A DNA stretch of 64,000 nucleotides, from contig CAZDWS010000006.1 in the NCBI GenBank assembly GCA_964509295.1, positions 162,562-226,561 on the forward strand, read 5' to 3'. The notes below the pieces were generated by a model, which saw nothing but the letters and a program-made list of their open reading frames with translations, was not told where the DNA came from and searched no databases. Made by a program: the position numbers and the translations under genes. Of the stretch, positions 42,979 through 50,814 are shown piece by piece. The DNA is from JBGSQR01 sp964509295 (lineage in GTDB: Bacteria > Desulfobacterota > Desulfuromonadia > Geobacterales > Pseudopelobacteraceae). The stretch's first letter is position 1. Every line of letters starts with the position of its first letter.

Positions 42979-44301
42979 GTGAAAGATCGGGCTTTACGCG
43001 ATAAAGAACAGCAACTTCAGGCTGTTTTGGATATGTCTCAAGCCGGAATTCTCATGACCAGCGGAAACAGCTGGACTATCTCCTACGCCAACAAGCGTAT
43101 TGCCGAGATACTGGGCAGTTCTCCAGAAGATTTGGCCGGTTCGGCATTTATCAATTCTGTTCATCCTGCTGAAATTGAAAGTGTAAAAATTGAAATGCAT
43201 ATGCTGGTTACGGGTGAAGCAAAGCAGATAGACTCGGAAAGGCGTCTTGTCCGCAAGGATGGCAGTGAGTTCAAGGGGCATCTGGTCGCCCAGGCATTGC
43301 TGAGAGGTGACGGTTCGCTGCAAGGCGTTATGGTCACAATAATCGATAACACAAAACTTCTGGAGGCGGAACAGGCCCTCAATATTATTGAGAATAACTA
43401 TTGGGAGATTTTCAACGCCACTAATGATGCGGTTTTTGTCCATGACGCCTATACGGGTGCGATTGTTGAAGCTAACCGGGCTGTAGAAAAAATTTACGGG
43501 TATACCAGGGAAGAAATTTTTATTTTGAATGTTAATGACCTTAGCTCGGGTGAGTCCCCCTACTCATTACGCGAGGCCATCAGGTGGATCAGAAAAGCCT
43601 ATGAAGTTGGTCCGCAGTCCTATGAGTGGCTGGGCAGAAAGAAAAACGGCGACCTGTTCTGGGCCGAGGTGTCGCTCAATTCTTCTCATATTGGCGGGGA
43701 AGGTCGGGTTCTGGCTGTCGTACGGGATATCAGCGACCGTAAGGAAATTGAGCAGAAACTTCAATTTATGAGTTCCCATGATGCCTTGACCGGACTTTAT
43801 AATCGCTCCCATTTTGAGGCAGAGTTTGAACGGATTGTTAAAGCACAGAAGTACCCCGTAACAGCTATTGTTGCCGATCTGGATGGTCTGAAACAGGTCA
43901 ATGATACATACGGACATGAGGCTGGTGATCATTTGATCAAGTGTGCATCAGAAGTTCTCTCCAGTGTTTTTCGGGCGGATGATGTTGTGGCTCGTATTGG
44001 CGGAGATGAATTTGCCATTTTGCTTTCAGAAACAGACCCAAAACTGTCTGCCGAATTGACTGCACGTGTCCGTGAAGCTGAAAGGCTGTTTAATTTTAAT
44101 AGTTTTTCTGCGCAGGTGCGCATGTCTCTTGGTAGTGCAACGGCATTTAATTCTAATGAAATAGCAAGCCTCCTAAGCGAGGCAGATAAGCGGATGTATG
44201 AAAATAAAATCAGCTACAAGCTGACCGGTAATCTCTTAAGTGATTTTACTCCGCAATTTCCTGCTGATTTAATCGAGGAAGATGTTGCTGCTCCCGAATG
44301 A
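42979..44301 (+). CDS. PAS-PAS-GGDEF diguanylate cyclase
   Basis: Two PAS domains (about 10-130 and 135-260) precede a GGDEF domain. ARIGGDEFAILL is intact and RADD lies five residues before it, matching the inhibitory RxxD site. No transmembrane helix is seen, so the sensor is cytoplasmic. The start is GTG with GGAG seven bases upstream. The ovoA-like gene starts 30 bases downstream on the same strand. Confidence 0.9.
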   Translation: MKDRALRDKEQQLQAVLDMSQAGILMTSGNSWTISYANKRIAEILGSSPEDLAGSAFINSVHPAEIESVKIEMHMLVTGEAKQIDSERRLVRKDGSEFKGHLVAQALLRGDGSLQGVMVTIIDNTKLLEAEQALNIIENNYWEIFNATNDAVFVHDAYTGAIVEANRAVEKIYGYTREEIFILNVNDLSSGESPYSLREAIRWIRKAYEVGPQSYEWLGRKKNGDLFWAEVSLNSSHIGGEGRVLAVVRDISDRKEIEQKLQFMSSHDALTGLYNRSHFEAEFERIVKAQKYPVTAIVADLDGLKQVNDTYGHEAGDHLIKCASEVLSSVFRADDVVARIGGDEFAILLSETDPKLSAELTARVREAERLFNFNSFSAQVRMSLGSATAFNSNEIASLLSEADKRMYENKISYKLTGNLLSDFTPQFPADLIEEDVAAPE

Positions 44302-44331
44302 TTGCAGGATTTAAATTTAAGGAGATCGGTT

Positions 44332-46443
44332 ATGGATATTCGTAATACCCGTACTACGATATTAAATAGTGGTGACCCGGAACAGAAGCGTTCTGAAATT
44401 TTGGAGTATTTTCACAAAACATACGATCTGGACGAGCGGCTCTACGAAACACTGAAAGATGATCAAACATTTTATCTCCGTGCCGACCGGCTCCGCCATC
44501 CACTGATCTTTTACTTTGGCCATACAGCCACCTTCTTTATTAATAAGTTGACCATAGCAAGACTGATCGATAAACGCATCAATCCGGCTTTCGAATCCAT
44601 GTTCGCTGTCGGGGTAGACGAAATGTCCTGGGATGACCTGGACTCAGCCCATTACGATTGGCCGACCCGTCAGGCGGTCAAGGATTACCGGGACAAAGTC
44701 CGCGAAGTGATTGATGCTCTGATTCGCCGCATGCCGCTGACCATGCCGATCAGCTGGGAAAACCCTTTCTGGGCGATCATGATGGGGATCGAACATGAGC
44801 GGATTCATCTGGAAACCTCGTCGGTCCTGATCCGTCAGCTCCCCATTGATCAGGTAGTAAAGCACCCATTCTGGGATATCTGCCGCGAAGCAGGTGAGCC
44901 GCCGCAAAATCAACTGATTGATGTTCCCGGCGGCAAGGTCATACTGGGTAAAACCGATGCCCACCCGCTGTATGGCTGGGATAATGAATTCGGTATGCAT
45001 CAGTCTGAAGTTTCCGGGTTCAAGGCCGGTCAATATCTGGTTTCCAATCGTGAATATCTGTCATTTGTCGATGCGGGCGGTTATCAGGAACAACGCTGGT
45101 GGAGTGAGGAAGGGTGGAACTGGCGCAACTTTAAACAGGCCGTGCACCCGCTCTTCTGGGTGAAACAGAATGCTGGGGCCTGGAAATTGAGAACCATGCT
45201 GGAGATTATTGATCTGCCCTGGAACTGGCCGGTTGAGGTCAACCAGCTGGAAGCCAAGGCCTTCTGTAACTGGAAGGCCGAACTGAGCGGCTCTCCGGTC
45301 CGTCTGCCCAGTGAGGATGAGTGGACCCGACTGAGAGACGTTGCCAATATTCCCGATCAGCCCTGGTGGGACAAGGCGCCGGGCAATATCAATCTGGAAC
45401 ATTGGAGTTCTTCCTGTCCCATAGACCGTTTTCGCAACGGCGACTTTTACGATGTCATCGGCAATGTGTGGCAGTGGACCGAGACCCCGATCTACCCGTT
45501 TCATGGATTTAAAATCCATCCCTGGTATGACGATTTTTCCACCCCGACTTTTGATACCCGTCATAATCTGATCAAGGGCGGGTCATGGATCTCCACCGGT
45601 AACGAAGCAACACGTGATGCCCGTTATGCTTTCCGTAGACACTTCTTTCAGCATGCCGGTTTTCGTTACATCGAGAGCAGCGCGCCTGTTGAAATTCATC
45701 AGGACCAGTACGAAACCGATACGCTGGCCGCCCAGTATTGCGAGGCCCATTATGGAGCCGGGTATTTTGGTGTGTCCAACTACTCTTTAAGTTGTGCTGC
45801 CATCTGTCTGGAGTTGATGCAGGGACGAAAAATGGGGCATGCCCTTGACCTGGGCTGTGCCGTTGGCCGGGCCACCTTTGAACTTGCCAAGGGTGGTTTT
45901 GAAAGAGTTACAGGCCTTGATTTTTCGACCCGCTTCTTCCGCCTGGCGGCACGCATGCAGGAGGAGGGTTATCTGCGCTATGCCTTCCCGGAAGAAGGTG
46001 AAATTGTCTCGTTTCACGAAATTGCCCTGTCTGACCTGGGACTGGAGGAATGCCGGCAAAAGGTGGATTTCTCTCAGGCCGATGCCTGCAACCTGCCGGA
46101 AAAGTTTCACGGTTATGATCTGGTGCTGGCTTCCAATCTGATTGACCGGCTTTATTCACCGCGCAAATTCCTCGGTAGTATTCATGAAAGAATCAATAAA
46201 GGCGGTATTTTGGTGATTACCTCCCCATATACCTGGTTGGAGGAGTATACCAAAAAAGAGGAGTGGCTGGGCGGCTATCGTGATGCCGGGGAACCGGTCT
46301 GGACTCTGGACGGTCTCAAGGAAGCGCTGTCGCCGCATTTTAGTATGATTGGCGAACCGCGTGATGTGCCGTTCGTTATTAAGGAAACACGCCGTAAGTT
46401 TCAGCATACAGTTGCACAGCTGACCGCCTGGGAGTTGAAATAG
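44332..46443 (+). CDS. ovoA: 5-histidylcysteine sulfoxide synthase with methyltransferase domain (OvoA type)
   Basis: OvoA joins cysteine to C5 of histidine with oxygen and iron, giving the sulfoxide precursor of ovothiol; its C-terminal domain can methylate the product. The N-terminal DinB-like domain has iron ligands H155-x3-H159-x-E161, the middle is an FGE-sulfatase-type domain (about 190-460; LPSEDEWTRL, VIGNVWQWTE, IKGGSWISTG) and the C-terminus (about 470-703) is a methyltransferase with LDLGCAVGRATFELA. Full length (703) is as in known OvoA. ATG 44332 follows AAGGAG. The next gene, a PLP lyase, starts two bases downstream. The relative EgtB lacks the methyltransferase. Confidence 0.9.
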   Translation: MDIRNTRTTILNSGDPEQKRSEILEYFHKTYDLDERLYETLKDDQTFYLRADRLRHPLIFYFGHTATFFINKLTIARLIDKRINPAFESMFAVGVDEMSWDDLDSAHYDWPTRQAVKDYRDKVREVIDALIRRMPLTMPISWENPFWAIMMGIEHERIHLETSSVLIRQLPIDQVVKHPFWDICREAGEPPQNQLIDVPGGKVILGKTDAHPLYGWDNEFGMHQSEVSGFKAGQYLVSNREYLSFVDAGGYQEQRWWSEEGWNWRNFKQAVHPLFWVKQNAGAWKLRTMLEIIDLPWNWPVEVNQLEAKAFCNWKAELSGSPVRLPSEDEWTRLRDVANIPDQPWWDKAPGNINLEHWSSSCPIDRFRNGDFYDVIGNVWQWTETPIYPFHGFKIHPWYDDFSTPTFDTRHNLIKGGSWISTGNEATRDARYAFRRHFFQHAGFRYIESSAPVEIHQDQYETDTLAAQYCEAHYGAGYFGVSNYSLSCAAICLELMQGRKMGHALDLGCAVGRATFELAKGGFERVTGLDFSTRFFRLAARMQEEGYLRYAFPEEGEIVSFHEIALSDLGLEECRQKVDFSQADACNLPEKFHGYDLVLASNLIDRLYSPRKFLGSIHERINKGGILVITSPYTWLEEYTKKEEWLGGYRDAGEPVWTLDGLKEALSPHFSMIGEPRDVPFVIKETRRKFQHTVAQLTAWELK

Positions 46444-46445
46444 TC

Positions 46446-47609
46446 ATGGAACATGTTTTTGATTTTGACGAAATAATTGATCGCCGGCATACGGCCAGCG
46501 AAAAGTGGGATAAGTACAAGGGGAGCGATATTCTACCGTTGTGGGTGGCGGACATGGATTTTCGCTCTCCACCAGCGGTTATTGATGCGCTGCATCAGCG
46601 GGTCGATCATGGCGTGTTCGGTTATACGGCTGCACCGGACAGTCTGGTGAAAACGGTCGTATCATATCTGAAAAATGAATATGGCTGGGATGTTGAGCCA
46701 TCATGGCTGGTCTGGCTGCCGGGACTGGTCTGCGGTCTGAATATTGCTTGCCGGGCAATCGGCGCTCAGGATGACGAGGTGATTACTTTTACTCCGGTTT
46801 ATCCGCCTTTCATGACTGCGCCGGTCTTGTCAGGGCGAACAGCAGTAAAGGTGCCGCTTAAACAGAACGGTGATCGCTGGGAAATGGACCTGGAAGCGTT
46901 GGAGGCGGCCATTACTCCACGTTCCAGAATGTTTATGCTCTGCAACCCGCACAACCCGGTTGGACGAGTCTGGACAAAAGAGGAACTGACAGGATTGACT
47001 GATCTGGCTGAACGTCACGATCTGATCATCTGCTCGGATGAGATCCATGCCGGTCTGGTGCTGGACAATGAAAAACGACACATTCCGATTGCCGTGCTGT
47101 CTCCCCAAGCCGCCCGTCGTACTATTACCCTGAATGCCCCCAGCAAGACCTATAATATCCCCGGTCTGGGCTGCTCCTTTGCCGTGATTTCTGAGCAGGC
47201 ACTTCGGAAAAAGTTTCAAAAGGCCATGGCCGGGATTGTGCCGCATGTCAACCTGCTCGGTTACGCGGCCACCGAAGCAGCCTACCTCCATGGTGAAGAA
47301 TGGCGTCTCGGACTGATTGAATATCTGCGAGGCAATTGTGAGCTGGTGCTACAAACGGTCGGCAGCATGCCTGGTTTGCGGGTGACTCCGGTGGAGGCAA
47401 CTTACCTGGCCTGGATCGATGCCAGGCAGTCCGGTATCGAAGAACCAACCCGGTTCTTCGAAAAGGCCAGAGTGGGACTGTCGGACGGTACTGCCTTTGG
47501 ACAGCCAGGTTTTGTACGTCTCAATTTTGGTTGCCGGCGAGAGCTGCTGAATGAGGCTTTGCGGCGAATGCAAGTTGCAATAAAAAACATTCAGCCAGCA
47601 GAAATGTAA
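46446..47609 (+). CDS. ovoB: MalY/PatB-type PLP-dependent C-S lyase, candidate OvoB sulfoxide lyase
   Basis: The 387-residue fold-type I PLP enzyme has the MalY/PatB marks: PLWVADMDF, NPHNPVGRVW, CSDEIHAGLVL, and the PLP lysine in SKTYNIPGLG (Lys 234). Family members cleave carbon-sulfur bonds. In ovothiol synthesis a PLP lyase splits the OvoA sulfoxide to the thiol. Its start two bases after the ovoA stop makes that role likely; a general cystathionine beta-lyase role is the alternative. Confidence 0.8.
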   Translation: MEHVFDFDEIIDRRHTASEKWDKYKGSDILPLWVADMDFRSPPAVIDALHQRVDHGVFGYTAAPDSLVKTVVSYLKNEYGWDVEPSWLVWLPGLVCGLNIACRAIGAQDDEVITFTPVYPPFMTAPVLSGRTAVKVPLKQNGDRWEMDLEALEAAITPRSRMFMLCNPHNPVGRVWTKEELTGLTDLAERHDLIICSDEIHAGLVLDNEKRHIPIAVLSPQAARRTITLNAPSKTYNIPGLGCSFAVISEQALRKKFQKAMAGIVPHVNLLGYAATEAAYLHGEEWRLGLIEYLRGNCELVLQTVGSMPGLRVTPVEATYLAWIDARQSGIEEPTRFFEKARVGLSDGTAFGQPGFVRLNFGCRRELLNEALRRMQVAIKNIQPAEM

Positions 47610-47634
47610 TTTTGTGCATCCAGAGGAGGCATGT

Positions 47635-48060
47635 ATGGCTATATCATGGAATGATAATTTGATTATTGGTGTTTCCGTAGTAGATGATCAGCACAAAGAG
47701 ATATTTGCCCGTTTCGACAAGCTATCTCTGGCTTGCCAGAACAAGATTGGCTATGAGGAGGTCAAGGAGTTGTTGAGTTATCTGCATGAGTATGTGGCTA
47801 CGCATTTTGCTGCCGAAGAAGCCTTAATGGAAATGCTGAGTTATCATGGTCTGGCTGTTCAAAGTGAGCAACATGCTGCATTCAAAAAGGATATTATTGC
47901 CTTGTCTGCCGAAAGTGAACAAGGAGTGGACGGTCACAGGCTTTCACTGGAAGTAGACAGGAGGCTGGTGCAATGGTTTATTCTGCATATTCGTAATCTG
48001 GACAGTGAAATGGCCGGTTTTGTCAATGCTCAACGGAAGCCTTTCCCGCAACGCCTGTGA
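47635..48060 (+). CDS. Bacteriohemerythrin with one substituted iron-ligand position
   Basis: The 141-residue four-helix protein has most di-iron ligands of hemerythrin: H20 (VVDDQH), H57 and E61 (HFAAE), H80 (EQHAAF), H118 and D123 (HIRNLD). The His expected four residues before H80 is Gln 76; His 71 lies nearby. Hemerythrins bind oxygen, nitric oxide or store iron. Loss of a ligand could alter oxygen binding. AGGAGG precedes the ATG. It follows ovoB by 25 bases. Confidence 0.9.
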   Translation: MAISWNDNLIIGVSVVDDQHKEIFARFDKLSLACQNKIGYEEVKELLSYLHEYVATHFAAEEALMEMLSYHGLAVQSEQHAAFKKDIIALSAESEQGVDGHRLSLEVDRRLVQWFILHIRNLDSEMAGFVNAQRKPFPQRL

Positions 48061-48100
48061 ATAAAATCATTCTGATGGTTTTTAAAACAATGGAATCATT

Positions 48101-50584
48101 ATGATCAATAATAAAGCCAAGGATTGTCCTGATCCTCTTTCTCTGTGTAATAAGCTGATTGAGAACATGTTTAACGGCTATGCCTGCTGTCAGCTTCTGT
48201 TCGATGCGGATGGTACCCCAGATGATTTTATTTATACGGCTGTCAACAGTGCTTATAAGAAACTGACCGGCCTGGCGGATCCGGAAGGAAAAAAAGTTTC
48301 GGAAGTAATTCCAGGCTTCAAAGAGTCGTCTCCGGATTTGTTTGAGAAATACTGTCGCGTGGCCCTGACCGGACAGACGGAGCTTGTGGAAATATACGTC
48401 AAGCCATTATCTATCTGGCGTAATATTAAAATATTCAGCCCGGAAAAAGATTTTTTCGCAATCATCTTTGAGAATATTACCGAGCTGAAAAGTATTAAAC
48501 ATAAACAATTGATAATGGAAAAGGTCTTTGAACATATCGGTGAGGCTATAGTTATTACCGATGCAGACAATAAAATTGTTGCTACGAACGAGGCTTTCAC
48601 CAGGTTGACCGGTTATTCCCAGGAAGAATCACTCGGTAAAGACCCCAAAATTTTGAAATCGGGCAGAGAACCAAAAAAGTTTTATCAGGCGATGTGGGAA
48701 TCTCTTTTGCGTAATGACTACTGGCAGGGAGAGATCTGGGACAAAAGAAAAGACGGTACATACTATCCAAAACTGCTTTCCATCTCTGTAGTCAGGAATT
48801 CTGACGGCATCATAACCAATTACATTGGTGGTTTTTACGATGTTACCGAACAGAAGGAGGCTGCCGAGACAATTGAAACCCTTTCGTACAGTGATAGTCT
48901 GACGAGTCTTCCTAACCGGTTTGGTTTTTATGAAAGGTTTTCCCAACTACTGGAGCATGCAAAACGTTACAATGAAAATCTGGCAATTCTTCTCATCGAT
49001 CTTGACAGGTTTAAAAATATCAATAATTCGCTGGGCCATGCGATTGGCGACAAGCTGCTTTGTGAAGCCGCAGAGAGATTGAAGAATATAGTTCGTGCAG
49101 CTGATATTGTTGCCAGGTTTGGCGGCGATGAATTTGTTATCGTTTTAATTAATATCTCTGACAGCTATTTTGCAGTACATGTGGCTAATAAAATAATTGC
49201 AGCTTTTTCAGCCCTGTTTGTGATTGAAGGTCACGAATTGAGCAGTACACCAAGTATCGGAATAAGTATTTTCCCTGAAAATGGTCTGACTGCCGAAGAT
49301 TTACTGAAAAATGCCGATGCCGCAATGTACCATGCAAAATCGCAAGGACGTAACAACTATCAATATTTTACGCGTGAAATGCATAAAGAAGCGCTTGAAC
49401 GTTTGTCAATGGAAAGCGACCTGAGACTTGCATTGGAACGTAACGAGTTCTACCTGAACTACCAGCCGCAGGTTAACATCGCTTCCGGACAATTAGTCGG
49501 AGTTGAGGCGCTGGTTCGCTGGAAGCACCCTGTGCGAGGCATTGTTTCACCTGGCTATTTTATCCCGTTGGCTGAAGAGGCTGGACTGATAGAATCAATT
49601 GGTGAATGGGTGCTTAGGACCGCTTGCAAAGACAACAAATACTGGCAGGATTTGGGTCTGAAGCCTTTGATAATGGCTGTAAATCTTTCTGCCAGACAAT
49701 TTGTACAAGCCAATATCTGCGAAATTATTCAAAGCGCTCTTCAGGATAGCGGGCTTGACCATCGCTATCTTGATGTGGAAATTACCGAAAGTCTTCTTGT
49801 ACAAAATGTCGAAAAAGTCATGGAGACACTCAATAAACTGAAATCTTCTGGCATCTGTCTGTCTATGGATGATTTCGGTACCGGTTATTCAAATCTGGGA
49901 TACCTGATTAAATTTCAGTTTGACAAGCTCAAGCTCGACCAGTCCTTTGTAGCAGATATTACAACCAATCCTGATAATGCGGCAATTGCCAGGGCGATAA
50001 TTACGCTGGCGCATAACCTGCGTCTGAAGGTGATCGCCGAGGGTGTTGAAACAGAAGCACAACTGAATTACCTGCGTACTCTTGGTTGCGATGAAATGCA
50101 GGGTTATTTCTTCAGTCGTCCTGTGCCTAAAGAGGGAATTGTTGAATATTTAAGTTCAGGATATCGACTTGTTAACAATTTTATGGCGGAAGAACATTCA
50201 AAACGAACGATTCTTCTGGTTGATGACGAAGTTAATGTGACAAGCGCATTGAAAAGAATGCTTGAAATGGAAGGTTATAATGTCCTGACGGCAATAAGTA
50301 CGGAGGATGCATTCGAACTTCTGGCAAACAATTCGATTTCTGTGGTTATTTCGGACCATAGGATGCCAGTAATGACCGGGACTGAATTTTTTAGTAAAAT
50401 AAAAGATATTCATCCGAATGTTGTACGAATCCTCATGACCGGATTTGCTGATCTTGAAGCTGTAACCGAGGCTATTAACCATGGGGCTGTCCTCAAGTTC
50501 ATAAGCAAACCTTGGAATGATGATTCTGTTAAATCTTCTATAAGCGAAGCCGTCAAATATTGTGATTTTTTGAATCGAAGGTAG
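48101..50584 (+). CDS. PAS-PAS-GGDEF-EAL protein with C-terminal receiver domain
   Basis: The order is PAS (about 15-130), PAS (about 140-255), GGDEF (about 265-425), EAL (about 440-690) and a CheY-like receiver (about 700-825). GGDEF is intact (ARFGGDEFVIVL, RAAD five residues before). The EAL domain keeps EALVRW, EITE, DDFGTGYSN, KLDQSF and EGVETE, so c-di-GMP breakdown is expected. The receiver has LLVDDE, SDHRMPVMTG and a lysine in KPW. A receiver at the C-terminus of a GGDEF-EAL protein is less usual than at the N-terminus. Confidence 0.9.
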   Translation: MINNKAKDCPDPLSLCNKLIENMFNGYACCQLLFDADGTPDDFIYTAVNSAYKKLTGLADPEGKKVSEVIPGFKESSPDLFEKYCRVALTGQTELVEIYVKPLSIWRNIKIFSPEKDFFAIIFENITELKSIKHKQLIMEKVFEHIGEAIVITDADNKIVATNEAFTRLTGYSQEESLGKDPKILKSGREPKKFYQAMWESLLRNDYWQGEIWDKRKDGTYYPKLLSISVVRNSDGIITNYIGGFYDVTEQKEAAETIETLSYSDSLTSLPNRFGFYERFSQLLEHAKRYNENLAILLIDLDRFKNINNSLGHAIGDKLLCEAAERLKNIVRAADIVARFGGDEFVIVLINISDSYFAVHVANKIIAAFSALFVIEGHELSSTPSIGISIFPENGLTAEDLLKNADAAMYHAKSQGRNNYQYFTREMHKEALERLSMESDLRLALERNEFYLNYQPQVNIASGQLVGVEALVRWKHPVRGIVSPGYFIPLAEEAGLIESIGEWVLRTACKDNKYWQDLGLKPLIMAVNLSARQFVQANICEIIQSALQDSGLDHRYLDVEITESLLVQNVEKVMETLNKLKSSGICLSMDDFGTGYSNLGYLIKFQFDKLKLDQSFVADITTNPDNAAIARAIITLAHNLRLKVIAEGVETEAQLNYLRTLGCDEMQGYFFSRPVPKEGIVEYLSSGYRLVNNFMAEEHSKRTILLVDDEVNVTSALKRMLEMEGYNVLTAISTEDAFELLANNSISVVISDHRMPVMTGTEFFSKIKDIHPNVVRILMTGFADLEAVTEAINHGAVLKFISKPWNDDSVKSSISEAVKYCDFLNRR

Positions 50585-50606
50585 TAACTACATATATGAG
50601 GTTATA

Positions 50607-50810
50607 ATGGAAGAACGTATAAATGAGCTTGAACTGCGCTTCATGCAGCAGGAAAATACCATACAGGAGTTGAGTGACACGGTTTACAGGCAGGAACAGG
50701 CTATTGTTCGTCTGGAACGTGATCTGGGTATTCTTGCCCAGCAGTTGCGGACGGTAGCTGCGTCAAGTTCGGGTGAGGCTGATGTGGAGGAGAGGCCACC
50801 GCATTACTAG
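50607..50810 (+). CDS. slyX: SlyX family protein
   Basis: The 67-residue coiled coil (RINELELRFMQQENTIQELS in outline, ELELRFMQQENTI is the mark) and the PPHY end match SlyX. SlyX has no known mechanism. It follows the GGDEF-EAL-REC gene by 22 bases and probably shares its transcript. Confidence 0.85.
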   Translation: MEERINELELRFMQQENTIQELSDTVYRQEQAIVRLERDLGILAQQLRTVAASSSGEADVEERPPHY

Positions 50811-50814
50811 ATAG

